A stretch of 64,000 nt of DNA, from positions 79,028,476 through 79,092,475 of the forward strand of contig OY726571.1 in assembly GCA_963383645.1 (NCBI GenBank), given 5' to 3'. Both the position numbers and the translations under genes were made by a program. The DNA comes from Muscardinus avellanarius (lineage: Eukaryota > Chordata > Mammalia > Rodentia > Gliridae). Shown here piece by piece: positions 11,410 through 23,863 of this stretch; position 1 is the first letter of the stretch, and each line of letters begins with the position of its first letter. The notes below the pieces were generated by a model that was not told the DNA's origin, did not search any database, and worked only from the letters and a program-made list of their open reading frames with translations.

Positions 11410-13249
11410 ATTCTACCTTTTGAGGAGTAGGAAAGGAACATATACCTCTGGTGAATTGGAAATGTTAAATGCCCTAACTTCCTGACTGTCCTAGCTAGCA
11501 ACACAGCACGCTGTGGGTGTCGGTTGTCTCCCTTTGTGACCTGGTGACTCACTGGACGCTGCGATCCCTGCGACCACCCAGCATTGCCAGAGGATCACAG
11601 GGCAGGTCACTCATGTGGGGGAAGTTCTAGAGCCAAAATTCCAAGTACAGCTTAGACTGAATGTATATTACTTTCATATCTTGGTAAAGCTAAAACTTCT
11701 TAGTAAGTTGAATCATTCTAAGCAGGGGATGGTTTGTGTAATTTTATTTGAGAACAAGTACTAAATTTTGTGGTCTGAGTAATCATGTTTTAATGGAGGG
11801 CCCCAACTCATTATCAAGATGGGGCAACAAAATAAACAGACTCTTCATAAATATTCCACGCCCAGCAGGTTTTTTTGAATAATAATAAAAAAGCTGTTCA
11901 GTGATGAGGTATTTCTTTTCCCTGCCCACAGCTTACAACTGACTTTTTAAAGCTAGCCCATAGTTCTGAGCTAATGCCAAGGCCTTTCTCACATAATAGA
12001 CTGCTAACTGCCACCTGGTTTAAAGCATCTTAGCATCATCTAGAGGTCACATAAAAACTCAAGTCCAGTGTCAGAAATCCTTTCAAAGAAATAATGCACA
12101 TGATATTTTCAAAAGAACTGCTAAAAGAACATAGATCTTACAGAGCTTCAGAGTATTACATATCAGTAACTTGAGAATTCGCCTTATGCTCCGCCCTGGC
12201 CAGAGTAACTGGGTAACAGAACAATGTATTTCCTTGAGAGATTTTATTTCTCCCATATGCACAAGAGTCCAAAATACAAAAAGGAATGGGATTTTTTTTT
12301 GCATGGCATCTTCATGGGCAATTGACAGCTGACATTTAACTGAATAGATAGGTTCATAAATAGCTTGGGTGCTACCATATGGTGACATTTGCAATTATAG
12401 GTCCCTAGTGGAACAGTGGAATTTTTCTTACTTTTTAAAATTTACTAACCCAACACAAAGTTCATTTTGATGTCCATTTTTTATAAAAAAAGCTTTTGAG
12501 TTTTCAGTTTGTTCAAGTTTTTTTTTTTTAATTTATTGTTAGGACGAGTGATGACTTTCAAGATTCTTTTGTAAGGACTTTCAAATGTTCCAAGGACTTT
12601 CGGATGATTTCTCTTTGGGGATGTATTAATTTGATCCAGCATCTGAGATCTAAACAAAGCCAGGTGTAAGGTCCTCAAAGACAGCAATCTCTTTTATAGT
12701 ACTTAGGCTTTTCTTTTATAAGTTATCACAATTTTGTGATTGTCTAAGGCAACAAATTTGTTTCTTTTAGTTATATGACATGCCTTCAACTATTTTAGAG
12801 TTTCTTTCAGGAAAATCTAGACTGTTTATGACTCTGGAAGTCACGAAACACAAGAAATCCTGTCATCATAGGCCCTTACGCTTTTGTGACCATGTCTTTT
12901 GGGAGCAAGACCTGGTTCTCATCCTGAATGTCAGAATACAATTCCCTAGAGCTTCCAGCAGGGAGAGAGAAAAGGGAACTATTTTGATACACAGCAAATA
13001 ATTTGTGTTCTTAACAAGGCCTGCCCTGAGGAGAATCTAATAAACCAGAGCCTAACTAGTTATCACAAATCTAAGTGACCTGAGAGAAGGGAAATAAATA
13101 CTCACCAGCAGCCCATTCTAGGCAGTGGGAAAGGGGAACAAGAAGTCTGTTTCAAATCCAGTTCTAGAGGCACAGCCTTATTAAAAGACTAAAACTTAAG
13201 AGTAGGATCATAGAATGCTTATCTTTTCTCACTACCACATTATTGAGTC
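11410..13249. other. Unique non-coding sequence
   Basis: No gene or repeat is recognised with confidence. Several A/T runs occur (12290, 12522). Open frames of up to about 100 codons have no domains. Confidence 0.5.
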
Positions 13250-13545
13250 TCTTTATAGCAGTTCCTACGACCCAGTATTTTAGTTTTGGCTACCAAGAAG
13301 GAAGATAAGATGTACTAAAGGGCAAAAAACAGTTTGAAAAGATAGAGACCCATGACCCATGGCATGGATGCTGGGATTACCAGATGGTGATTTTAAAGTA
13401 ACAGTTATTAAGATGCTGAGGGATCTAATGGATGAAGTATACAGAATACAGAAATATAGAGGCAATGTAAGTGGAGAGATGGAAGTTCTAAGAAACAATA
13501 TGAAATGTTAGAGGTCAAAAACGTAACAGAAATAAAGAACACTTT
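13250..13545 (+). repeat. Ancient L1 fragment, ORF1-region type
   Basis: Block order matches the ORF1-side segment of old L1s: 'ggattaccagatggtgattt', 'aaagtaacagttattaagat', 'gctgagggatctaatggatg', 'agtggagagatggaagttct', 'aagaaacaatatgaaatgtt' and 'aacgtaacagaaataaagaa'. Far too diverged to code. Confidence 0.65.
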
Positions 13546-13552
13546 GTGTATG

Positions 13553-13851
13553 TGTGTATGCACACATTTGCATGGTGCTGGGGATTGAACCCAAGATACT
13601 CTACTTCTGAGCCTTTCTTCCTTCCCTCCCTCCTTTCTTTCTCTTGCTTATTTTTGTGGCACTAGGGATTGAATCCAGTGGCATTCTACCGCCGGGCTAT
13701 GCCTCCAGTCCTATTTTATTTTTTATTTTGAAACAGGGTCTCATTAAGTTGCTGAGGGCCTCACTAAATTGCTGAATCTGGCCTCAAACTTGCTATCTTC
13801 AACCTTGCAAGTATGGGATTATAAGCATGCGTCAGTCACTATGCCTAGCAA
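13553..13851 (-). repeat. Two overlapping antisense SINE copies
   Basis: A short antisense SINE start ('ggtgctggggattgaaccca', 13575-13612) is interrupted after a pyrimidine-rich stretch by a second antisense copy ('ggcactagggattgaatcca', 'cgccgggctatgcctcca', 'gaaacagggtctcattaag', ending near 'ctatgcctagc'). The first copy therefore seems truncated or was the landing site of the second. Confidence 0.8.
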
Positions 13852-14056
13852 TTTAAGTATATTTTCAAAAATTTATGACTTGAACACTTACTAGAAAACT
13901 ATACTAGTCAAGATAGCTTGGAACCAGGCATGGTGGTACAAGCTTGTAATTTTAGTTCTTGGGAAGCTGATACAGGAGGATAGCAGGTTCGTGGCCAGCC
14001 TCAGATACTTAGGCACTCCACAACTTAGTGAGACCCTGTTTCAAAATAAAGAATAC

Positions 14057-14220
14057 AGCCGGGCGTGGTGGTACAAGATTGTAATCCCAGTGCTTGGGAG
14101 GTGGAGACAGGAGGATCATGCAGGTTCGAAGCCAGCCTTGCTGGCTTAAGAGACCCTGTTTCAAATATAAATATAAATAAATATATATATATTTATTTAT
14201 ATATATTTATATATATATAA

Positions 14221-14272
<52 letters not shown>

Positions 14273-14353
14273 GTCTGGGAGTGTAGCCTGGAGGTAGAAG
14301 GGTTTCCAGGAACCCCAGTACCACCACCAGAAAAAAAAATACAAACAAACAAA
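14057..14353 (+). repeat. Nested SINE of the 'cttaagagaccctg' subfamily
   Basis: Sense copy: 'gccgggcgtggtggtacaag', 'ggttcgaagccagccttgct', 'ggcttaagagaccctgtttc', then the ID half 'ggtctgggagtgtagcctgg' with 'gggtttccaggaaccccagt'. A duplication 'aaagaatac' at 14048-14056 and 14354-14362 shows it inserted into the outer SINE. Its middle linker has expanded into a long TA/TAAA tract (about 14168-14270). Confidence 0.9.
14168..14270. repeat. AT-rich (TA)n microsatellite inside a SINE
   Basis: Imperfect TAAA/TTTA sequence grades into about 25 uninterrupted TA dinucleotides. It sits at the junction between the B1-like and ID-like halves of the nested SINE, where the internal A-rich linker normally lies. 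Confidence 0.95.
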
Positions 14354-14460
14354 AAAGAATACAAAATAGATAGGTCTGGGCATGTATCTCGAAGGTAGAA
14401 TGTTCTTGGGTTCAATCCTTAGTACCACACACAAACAACAACAACAAAAAGATAGCTTGG

Positions 14461-17400
14461 TATTAGTAAAATAGCAAATAGATAAATGGAACAAACTATA
14501 GAATCCCAAAATAAATTCACATAAATATTTTAACCAATATTTGCCAGTTTTCTTAAGATTATCCCATGGAAATATTTCTATATAATTAATTAGTCAGTTG
14601 CAGTTCACATTAACATTTGCACTAAAACATGCTATTATAGTTAGGATTGGTTATGTTTAAAGGCTCACCTTTGAATTGTCTAGTAGTAAAACTGTTTAAA
14701 AGGTAGCATCTATTATTTTTAATCTAAGGCTTATGGTATAGTTTTGTCAAATTAGGAAGACACAAAAATATGCGTGCCATCAACTAATATTTGTATATGG
14801 GAGCTTTGCGTTGGGTTATGTAAGTAGAATTAAATTTCATTGGCAGTTGTTAAGTTTTCATTGAGACTGCCAAAAGTATAGACTAGTTTGAAAAATTGTT
14901 GATTCTTTCCTCCCATATTTCTGAAATTCAGTTTTTTTAAAAAGCAGAATTGAAACTTCAATTTTAACAACCATGACGCTTATGGTTTAAAAGCTTAGCA
15001 GTGCTGGATTGCTGGTCAAATAGGGTCTTCATTATGAAATTAAACTACTTTCTTCCATACTGAAATTAGACTTGCTTCTGGCTTGTGAGCTAACATCTAA
15101 GTAGTAAAATGTAATCCAAGGTATAGTCTTTAATTTGACAAATATGATGATCTTTTGAATGAAACCTGACTAGATAGCACTTTAAGTAGGATTAACTATA
15201 AGTTTCTCTGTGCATGTGAGACAAGGAATTCATTAAGATAGATATTTCAAAATCTCTGTCTAACAGATGAGAGTGAAATTATAGTGGCAGTGTAAATCTT
15301 CCGGCTTTCATTAGATATGTGAATGAATTTGCCTATAAGGTTTAAGGATTTATAGCAAGGCACAGTTATCAGTTTCTATCTTTGATACCTACCAGAGGGC
15401 AAGGAAAGAAAGGAACAATGTCGGAGAATATGAGGAGAAAACAACGTCTTTGTTTCCTTCCATGTATAACTCTATTCATAGTGAAAGATTAAATTCTCTT
15501 ATGAGGGCCTGCTAATCAGAGGTTACTTTCTACTACTATGGGGACAGTAGAATGGGCAATGAGACGAACAAAAAAACGTCTTCCTGCCTTCCCAGAATTG
15601 CAGTAGACTGGGAGATCAGTATGCCCCAGATGATTACATCTTCCATTTTTCCCACATTTCAATGTAAAATGTCTCTGGTAATTGACATCCAAATGGCTCC
15701 AAACTCTTCTGAAACCGGATAGGCTACTGGCTCTAAATATGTTGAGTCATGACGATGGATGACATTATCTCCTGCTCTTTTAGTCATCCCAAAGGAAACC
15801 CAGATTGTCAGTGGCTTACCAAGTCTACTAGAGAGGGGAGTTCAAGAAAATGAGGTCATCTATGGGCTTGGAGAACTCAAGGAAACTTAACCTTAAGAGA
15901 AGACTTTAGTTTTCAAATAAACTATGGTAAATTTACTCTTTCTGCTAGTGTTTTGCATTTCAGGATCTTATCCCACTAACTCTTCTTTATTTTTTTTTCT
16001 AAACTTGATATACAAAGTCAACATTTACACTTATTTTAACTTCAAACATGATCACCCAAACCTGAAATCTAAGAGTTCATCAAATAATTCCTATTTTTTT
16101 CTCAGTATGATTTTCCTACTGTCCAGTGTTTTTAAATAACATATGTTTAGTCATCTTCTTTATAGGTTAATCTATGTCTGTTTGCTGCTTGCAAATATGT
16201 GTATTTATTATCCTTTTAGAATGAATCAAAAGACATTATCTACCCTATCTGTGTAAAGTAATATGTAGTAATTCATGTGCTAGAAATATCAAAGGTCTTT
16301 GGTATGCCAGAGAATCTGTTCTAATGAGAAAATGAGGTATATTTTTCATATTGAGCTATCCTAAGTGATTCCAAAACCTTTATTATATTGAAAAGAATTT
16401 CATAGGATCAAATGAATCTAGATGTACTTATAGACTGGGAAGCAGCTGAAACTATTATATAAATGTTTGGCTTGTGGTAGAAACCATAATATATTTTTCC
16501 AAAAGGCATTTATCCTTCCATTTTCAACTTAAATTCTCATTGACGAAAATTTAATTCACGTGTTTGTGATTCATTTATATTTAACTCACCAAACCAATAT
16601 TTTCTAAGAGCTATTGAATATCAACCAACTTCTTGATCTATGTGGAATTTTTAAAAGGTTCCTCCCCACTCAAAATTTGGGCAAACCACTTGAGCTTTTA
16701 TATATTTTTTTGCTTTTTGCTAATTTTTTAAAAACTTGGAATCCTAAAAGTTGAAGAAGATATAAGGTGGTAAAATATTTGCTGTTTTGTATCAAATAAT
16801 TTCCTAAGAGTAGGATTCTAAGAGAACTCATTAATGACTAAAAAGTTAACTTTCTAGTATTGCTAAAACAATTGGGTTATTACCACGCTACTGAAACTCG
16901 AGGTGCTGAATGGCAGTGGTTCAAAAATGTAGAGGCTATACTTTGCAATTTAAAAGTAATATTTCCCTTGCTTTTTACAAACACATTTCTTTAAAAATCC
17001 AGCAGAGCTTTTAAAAGAATGAGGCCATTTTTGCAAAGAGCTTGATGAGGCAACAGGGACGTGACTGCTCTACTTAGAGCAGACAAGACTCAAAGGACAC
17101 ATAAAATGTGATGTGGTTCCAAAGGCATCCTCTGGGGAGAAACAAGTGCTTTAAAAACACTTGAATCAAGGGAAAAGTTGTTTATGTAGTTCTTTAACTC
17201 ATAGGTGATTTCTTCCTTAATATTTTTATAAGGGTGGAAAATTACACATAGGCAAATGGGTTTTACCTTTGCTGATTGGGTAGGAACTTCTGTGGTTCCA
17301 AAACACAAACTTTCCTGTTGTTATCAACAGGGGTGAGGGGACTGTTCCAGCCGGAGATCAGAGAGACCGGCAGGGTTCAGTCTGTACTCTGCCTTATCGA

Positions 17401-17996
17401 CCATGATAAGAATTTAGATTGACTTCAACTGTGATGATAAACCATGTGGGGAGTTTAGGTAAGAAAGTAACAATTTGATTCATGCTTCATAGATCATGGT
17501 TACTCTGTGCAGAGTGGACCCAACCAAGGTGAAAATAGAACAGGTAAGGCCAGTTAGGAGCTGCCCAATGTCATCCAGGCAAGAAGGTATAGTGACTCAG
17601 CAGACGGTGGCAGAGAAAAGTAAGCACATTCATATACTTTGAGACAGAGTCCATAGGACATAGGAACATATTTCAGTAAAATTAGGCGTGACTTCTTGTC
17701 TGGCTTTAGCAACTGGAAATGTAGCAGAATCATATGCTGGGAAGAAAAGCTGTGCATATGGAGGCAACACATTTGTTTCAGTTTTGCCAAGTTTCCATGT
17801 GGCCATTAAGATGTCACTGGATACCCATGTATAAATTTCAATAAAAAAATGGATAGTCACGGTTTGTATAGGCATTACTGGTGAAACTGGTTGCTGTTAA
17901 AAGGTTCTTAGATAAAAGTGTCCTCGTACATACTCTTTATATAGCCTCCTTGTAAAATTTTAATAAGAAACAAGACAGCCCGATTTGAATATTTCT
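14461..17996. other. Unique AT-rich non-coding sequence
   Basis: A 3.5 kb stretch with no recognisable repeat, exon or RNA. Short frames (under 80 codons) have no homology signs. Confidence 0.55.
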
Positions 17997-18190
17997 GTTT
18001 TTTTTTTTTTTTGTGGTACTGGAATGGAACCCAGGGTTATTCTACCTCCATGCGACACCCCCAGCCCTATTTTTTATTCCCTATTTTGAAACAGGGACTC
18101 ACTAAATAGCTGAAGCTGGCCGCGAACTACGATCCTCCTGTCTCAGCCTCCCAAATGCTGGGATTGCAAGTGTGTGCCACCATGCCCAGC
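17997..18190 (-). repeat. B1-dID composite SINE with target-site duplication
   Basis: Antisense copy beginning with a T run, then 'gtggtactggaatggaaccc', 'gcgacacccccagccctatt', 'gaaacagggactcactaaat', 'ctcagcctcccaaatgctgg', ending 'caccatgcccagc'. Flanked by ttgaa(t/c)atttct at 17985-17996 and 18191-18202. Confidence 0.92.
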
Positions 18191-18268
18191 TTGAACATTT
18201 CTTTAAGATACAACTACTTAAAGACTTTCCTAAATCGAGGAGATGGATTAGAATCACCTACCTGCTGG

Positions 18269-18478
18269 GTTTTTTTTGTTTTTTGTTTGTTTTTTTTTGG
18301 TACTGGGGATGGAACCCAGGGGGCATCTACCTCCGGGCTACACTCCCAGATGTATTTTATATTTTATTTGGAAACAAGGTCTCTTAAGCCAGCTGAGGCT
18401 GGCTTCGAACCTGCGCAATCTTCCTGTCTCAGCCTCCCAAGCACAGAGATTACAAGCATGTGCCATCACGCCTGGCTG
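18269..18478 (-). repeat. SINE of the 'cttaag' subfamily
   Basis: Antisense copy: T/G-rich tail, 'ggtactggggatggaaccca', 'ccgggctacactcccagatg', 'aaggtctcttaagccagctg', 'ctgcgcaatcttcctgtct', ending 'catcacgcctggct'. The 'ctcttaagccag' block marks the same subfamily as the copies at 22935, 36973 and 55926. Confidence 0.9.
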
Positions 18479-18690
18479 ATTTTTTATTGTTTTTATGTAA
18501 TTCACTAAAAAATACTGTACTCGCTTCTTTTTGTATGGTCATAAAGTTCTTTGTATATTATGGAAGACAAGTTTTTAACACTGCCAGACACAAATGGATT
18601 GATCAAAATGGTATTTGTTTCTGTAAAATAGTATATGCATACATAGATATATAGATATAAAACATTAATCGTATATGTAGGATATATAAA

Positions 18691-18696
<6 letters not shown>

Positions 18697-18742
<46 letters not shown>

Positions 18743-18743
18743 G
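18697..18743. repeat. (CA)n microsatellite with TA flanks
   Basis: About 18 uninterrupted CA dinucleotides flanked by TATA-rich sequence. The antisense translation (Cys-Val) explains two false open frames. Confidence 0.95.
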
Positions 18744-19221
18744 GATATCCATAATATTGGATGTAGTTCTGATACTACAGCTCCAGCAATCCTTGGTTTC
18801 CATTTTATATTCTTAGCTGATTGTCACATTCCATAATTTTCTAAATAAAATGAAATGAGTTTTGTTTATTCCTCTGGGCCTCTCTACTATTTACTTGTGT
18901 TCTGGAAAATAGTTTTGATTTATAAAACGGGATAAAGGTGATAGTGTTGGAACTAAGACAAAGAAATTGGCATTATATCTGATAAAATATGAGTCCCCTG
19001 GTAATTTGAGATACCTTCAAGAGATGGCTAATGATGCAGGAGGCAAGATCAATGGGCAATAATGGATTGGTAGGAGTTTGTTTAAATTAAAACATGCTTC
19101 ATTAATATAAATGAAATGATTTGATGTGAACTCCAGCTGGAAGAATCTACAGTTGGGCAAAAGGTGAAAATTAAGTGACTATTCTATTCTGATAGCATGA
19201 ACAACTGGATTGGTTCGTGAT

Positions 19222-19566
19222 TGCTGTGGTCTGAATGTTTATGTTCCCTTCCAATTCATGTGTTGAAAACATAATCACCAATGTGATAGTCTTAGGGACT
19301 GGGGGCTTTGGGGTGTGATCCCTTTGTGAGATTAGTATCCTTATAAAAAAGGTCTCAAGAGCTGCTTTTCCACCATCTACCATGTGAGGATACAATTAGA
19401 AGGTACAATATAAAAAACAGAATTTGGACCTTTACCAGACACTGACTCCTACAGGTGTTATGCTCTTAGATTTCCCAGCCTTCAAAACCCGGATAAATAA
19501 ATTTTCATTATTTATAAGCTATCTAGTTTATGGCATTTTTTATAGCAGCCAAAAAGAACTAAGACA
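19222..19566 (+). repeat. MLT1-like MaLR solo LTR, near complete
   Basis: Starts TGCTGTGGTCTGAATG and ends AACTAAGACA, the TG...CA ends expected of an LTR, with the polyadenylation signal in 'ggataaataaattttcatt'. Characteristic blocks in order: 'ttcatgtgttgaaaacataa', 'aatgtgatagtcttaggga', 'catgtgaggatacaatta', 'tttcccagccttcaaaac' and 'tttatagcagccaaaaagaa'. It is flanked by a 5-bp duplication with one mismatch (gtgat/atgat), the size used by ERVL-MaLR elements. It is about 345 bp long, typical for the family. An antisense open frame across it is spurious. Confidence 0.85.
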
Positions 19567-19889
19567 ATGATATTATTTCTAAACACATACCTCTCAAGAA
19601 AAACAGAATATGCACTTACACTTTTTTCTTTTGAACTGAGTAAACATCCAATGAATCAGGAGTAAGCAGCAGTATCCTTCTCATAGAATAAATCTGAAAA
19701 ATGTCACCGTAGACATTCAGACTGCCTCATTTTATACTTATTCAAGAAAGACAATGCATTGAAGCGGTAGTACTCACCCTATTCTTTTCAACATTGACAC
19801 ACAAGTTGAATCATATTTACTGTATCAGGTTGCTTATGATTTTTTTTATAACCACATTTAGTATATTAGATTGTGGCCAACATATCTGA

Positions 19890-20225
19890 AAAAAGTTTAA
19901 GAGGTTTAGTCCATCATTGATTGGTCCCAGGGCAGAAACATCATGGTGGCAATGCTTGACCAAACACAGTGGGAAGGAGAGAGAGAGGAAAAGAACAGAT
20001 ACAGGGTTTCCAAGGACACACGCCTTACTAACCTATCTCCTCTACCTCCACCCTTCCTGCTTATAGTTACTGCCTAGTAAATCCACATAAATTATTAATC
20101 CATCAATGGATTTGTCTATTGGTGAGGTTAGAGCCCTGATTAAAATTATTTCACTTTTGAACATTTCTGCATTACCAACACATTAGTTTTTCCAGGGGAC
20201 ATTCCATAGCTAAATCATAGCCTTT
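19890..20225 (-). repeat. MaLR-type LTR, antisense
   Basis: Antisense of the same LTR group as 7891-8285: 'aagaggtttagtccatcatt', 'gggcagaaacatcatggtgg', 'aaggacacacgccttactaa', 'cctatctcctctacctccac', 'tagttactgcctagtaaatc', 'ttgaacatttctgcattacc' and 'ccaggggacattccatagct'. Family name tentative beyond MaLR. Confidence 0.65.
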
Positions 20226-20768
20226 TCTTACGCAACACTGTGCGATGGGAAATTCCCAATGTTTCAGCTGAAACTCGCTTACTTTTTCTCTACTCAAGAA
20301 CATTTATGTATGTACAAATGCAAACACATGACAATAAAAATATTACATGAACATTTTTATCTTTTTTGTAGTTTATATTAAAACAAGCATATCCTTCACA
20401 AACCCTGATCCTTTGTTATTAATATTTAATTGCACTGAACACATCTCACAGTTAATGGCTGTATTGATGAGTGCTTCTGAGAATCTAAGTATAGAAAATC
20501 TGAATACTTTAGCCATCCATGTGTGACATATCTATCCCAAATCAATGCAACTCTAAGACTAAACATTCCACAGTCTACTTTGTCTATAGGGAGATGTTCT
20601 AACTTTAGATACAGGAGTTATACTTTTCTTGGACTAATTTGTATTATTTACCACCTAGTCATGTACTTCAATGTTAAACTCATTTTCACTATTAACACAT
20701 TTTTCGTCTTTTAGAAATCAAATGCAGTAAAACCGAATTTTCTCAGTATAGTATTTAAGAACCTTCAT
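20226..20768. other. Unique AT-rich non-coding sequence
   Basis: Nothing recognisable as a gene or repeat. Confidence 0.5.
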
Positions 20769-20770
20769 AT

Positions 20771-20992
20771 TAGCCAGGCATGGTGGCACATGCCTGTAAT
20801 CCTAGTACTTAGGAGACTGAAACAAGCAAAATCCCAGGTTGTAGAATAGCCTGAGCAACTAAGCGAGACATTCTGCCACCTAGCAAGACCCTGTTTCAAA
20901 ACAAAAATTAAAAGGCCTGTGGCTATAGTTCAGAGGCATGAGCATGCCCCTGGGTTTGATCTGCAATAACACCACCAAAAAAAAAAAAAAGT
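20771..20992 (+). repeat. B1-dID composite SINE, diverged
   Basis: Sense copy: 'tagccaggcatggtggcaca', 'cctgtaatcctagtacttag', 'agcaagaccctgtttcaaaa', ID half 'ggcctgtggctatagttcag' and 'ccctgggtttgatctgcaat', ending in a 14-base A tail. Confidence 0.9.
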
Positions 20993-21890
20993 ACTTAAAA
21001 TGCATGACATTTTATCATGGAAAACAATGTACCCTTAGTTCAGATTTTCTAATGCAATTACTATCTTTTCTACATCTGGGCCCCAACTTATCTTTATATT
21101 TTTAAAACAGATATGCCTTTTATTTAAAGCTGCCTCAGGTTCAACATGAAAAGTTGATGGGTAATAAATACAACTGCTGATTTAGTATTTGTTAGAAAGA
21201 TTTAACTTTACGTGATATGATTGTTGGCTATTTGAATATAGTATCTCATATTCATGTTAAGATTGATATAGACTCTTCTACTCTGGACTCATATTTTCTG
21301 ATTTCCCAAAGGCACCTGATCAATAAAAGAAGAATAACACTCTGAGTGTTTTGAGCAATTTTTTATGTTTCAGTGCTCTGAACTGCAGAGATGATCAGCT
21401 TGAGAAATATTATGATTCCCAATATATGTAACAGCTTCTCACTGAGCTTAGAGAGAGAGGTTAAATGACTTGACTAAACCTTGTAGACAAAAGCAAAATT
21501 CAAATTCTCTTACATCATGATGCAAAGCTCATTAATAGGCTACATCTTAATGAAGAGTCCATTACTATTAGGCTGACTCTGTAGTGAGTGAAGATCAGAG
21601 AGGAGAAATTATCATTGGTTGCATAATTGAGTAATTCCTCAATCATCTGTTTCATCCAAAGAATATTTAACCATAAGATTTTAATTGTGAAATGACTAAA
21701 TCTCCTGTTTCCAAAGAGAAGAAAACTATGTCGTTCAGGAATCTTATGGTCAATATTTGTCCATTAATTGAGAGTTGAACCAACACTGTGTGAAGCAGCT
21801 CTTCATGTGAAAGCTTGACATGAGGATCTTGAGGCTGGATCCAAGCCAGAAGGGTACTCAGTCTTAGAGGCTTCCACTCATATAAATTCA
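20993..21890. other. Unique non-coding sequence
   Basis: No gene or repeat recognised. Confidence 0.5.
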
Positions 21891-21901
21891 GGTGTGTGTG
21901 T

Positions 21902-21941
<40 letters not shown>

Positions 21942-21952
21942 CTGTGTCTATG
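21891..21952. repeat. (TG)n microsatellite
   Basis: Imperfect TG run with TCTG and CCTG interruptions. Confidence 0.95.
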
Positions 21953-22089
21953 TGTTGGGGTTGAGAGTGGGGATTTTATATTTACTCTTTCTGAATAAAT
22001 ACCAGCCCTCTAATTTCAAATCATTGTCTATAAAAAAAATGTAAATTCCTGCATTTTAAAGTTCCTTGTGTATGTATATGAGGAGGGGG

Positions 22090-22270
22090 TAGTAAGAGTA
22101 CTCGGAGTTGAACCAAGGGACATTTTATCTCTGAGATACACCCCCAGTTCTAGTTTATTTTTTATTTGGAAACAGTTTGCTCAGATGCGAAGGCTAGCCT
22201 TGAACCTGTGATCCTTCTGTCTTAGCCTCCCAAGTACTGAGATGACAGGCGTGGGCCACCACATCCTGAT
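22090..22270 (-). repeat. B1-dID composite SINE, diverged and tail-less
   Basis: Antisense copy: 'gtactcggagttgaaccaag', 'gagatacacccccagttcta', 'cgaaggctagccttgaacct', 'cttagcctcccaagtactga', ending 'gccaccacatcctga'. Confidence 0.85.
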
Positions 22271-22919
22271 CTGAAGTTATCTCTGATATTCAAATTTTCT
22301 TCCCAGATTACTGACATCCTCTAAATAAATGGTTCTTTGTCACACCATAATTCTTTTAGGCTTTGTTTTACTTCTCATTTAATGCAGATTAGATTTTACT
22401 ACATTATGTAAATTAAAAATATAAAACAGCATACGAAAGTGTGAAATAGTAATGACAAAGTACCACTCCCCTTAAATCCTGTTATTTCTATATATAACCA
22501 CTTACATATTTGGGTTTTCCTCTAAAACATGCCTGTATATGGATGAAAAAATATGTATATTTCTTTTGTAACAGTGGGGGTTTAAGATGCATATGCTATG
22601 TAATATATGTTTTGCCCAAACAATATGTTATATTAACTGTATTATGATACATCAGCCTATTTACATCTGCCTCAATATTTTTGCCAACAGCAGTGTATCT
22701 TATTCCATAGAGGTATATAACTCTTTAATCAGTCCTTCACTGTTTGCTCAAATTTTTAATGACAAGAGGTTGTTGCGGTGGTGTCAGACAGGGCCAGACA
22801 CAGTCCTTTAATTAACATTTCCATTTCTAAACACATCCTTGAATTCTTGAGCTAGTATATTTGTAGAACGCATTTTTAAGTTGGAATTTCTATACCAAAA
22901 GTTGGTTTCTTTTTAATTT
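22271..22919. other. Unassigned AT-rich sequence
   Basis: Possibly a very old L1 in the antisense direction (phrases such as 'atcagcctatttacatctgc'), but not firm enough to call. Confidence 0.4.
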
Positions 22920-22934
22920 CAGTAACTATGATTT

Positions 22935-23126
22935 CTTTGGGGAGGGTGGTACTGAGGTTCCTGAAGCCTTTCTACCTCTGGGCTACACTCCCAGACCTAT
23001 TTTATACTTTTTTATTTTTGGAAACCGGGTCTCTTAAGCTAGCGTGGCTGGCTTCAAACCTGTGCGATCCTCCTGTCTCCGCCTCCCAAGCGCGGGGATT
23101 ACAAGCGTGCGCCACCACGCCCAGCT
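22935..23126 (-). repeat. SINE of the 'cttaag' subfamily with perfect 15-bp duplication
   Basis: Antisense copy: 'ggtactgaggttcctgaagc', 'ctgggctacactcccagacc', 'accgggtctcttaagctagc', 'ctccgcctcccaagcgcggg' and 'gccaccacgcccagct'. Bounded by a perfect 15-bp duplication (cagtaactatgattt at 22920-22934 and 23127-23141). High CpG content of the right half suggests a fairly young copy. Confidence 0.95.
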
Positions 23127-23141
23127 CAGTAACTATGATTT

Positions 23142-23455
23142 AATTGCTTTCCTAAGAAGTTTCACCATAACATAGTAAGAGCATAAACATTCCCAATCAC
23201 TAAGAATATACTTGAAATATAATAGGTTAAAATATAATCTTACAGTTACTTAACTCTGCATTACTTTGTGAATGAGTTTGATTGCATTTTTTTCTGTTTA
23301 TTGGATTTTCCTTTTTTTTTTATAAGCTGCCTTTAATTGTATTTGTATCACTTTCGGTTTTTAATTTCTGTTCATTTGTAAGCTCTCTGTGGATGAACAT
23401 GATTAGTCTTTTGCAATAAGCATTGTGGTTTTTATCCTAATGGGTCATTTAAAAT
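23142..23455. other. Unique non-coding sequence
   Basis: No gene or repeat recognised. Confidence 0.5.
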
Positions 23456-23460
23456 ATGTG

Positions 23461-23863
23461 TGTGCACAATGGAATTCTACTCAGCTCTAAAGAAGAACAA
23501 CGTTATGTCATTCACAAGATGATGATGGAGACCTGGAGAACATTATGTTAAGTGAGATTAGCCAAGCATAGAAAGAGAAGGGACGTATGATTTCTCTAAT
23601 ATGCCCAAACTAGGGATACCAGAGGGACTCTTGATAATGGAGGGCTAATCTCAGCAAGTTAGAATGCAAGGGTAGGAGAGGAAGAAGGCTGAGGTTGATT
23701 AATGGAGGAGCTACATCCAAATATGTGTAAAAGTATGAATGTAGCATGGTCAACCCGCACACTCATTGTTGGGGAGGGAGGCGAAGTGGGGGGGGAGAGG
23801 GCACCAAGCACAGTCTGGAAAAAATAAAAATTAAAAATAAATACAATGAATTGTAAAAAAAAA
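23461..23863 (+). repeat. 5'-truncated L1 3' end
   Basis: Sense-strand L1 beginning in the ORF2 C-terminal region ('caatggaattctactcagct' encodes the equivalent of NGILLSS), then 'ggagaacattatgttaagtg', the 3' UTR with a G-rich tract (23774-23801) and an AAATAAA-rich tail. A short duplication, atgtgtgtgcac, flanks both ends with one extra TG unit on the right. About 400 bp, heavily 5'-truncated. Confidence 0.85.

Larger units (their letters stand above)
13922..14449 (+). repeat. B1-dID SINE interrupted by a younger SINE
   Basis: Outer sense copy: 'aaccaggcatggtggtacaa', 'cctcagatacttaggcactc' and 'gagaccctgtttcaaaat', resuming at about 14363 with 'tctgggcatgtatctcgaag', 'gggttcaatccttagtacc' and a CAA-rich tail. 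It is bounded by the 11-bp duplication agatagcttgg at 13911-13921 and 14450-14460. The central part is the nested copy listed next. Confidence 0.9.

Noticed and set aside
14168..14270. Regular AT repeats considered as an origin or attachment site
   Set aside because: It is the internal linker of a SINE expanded to a microsatellite in a mammalian genome.
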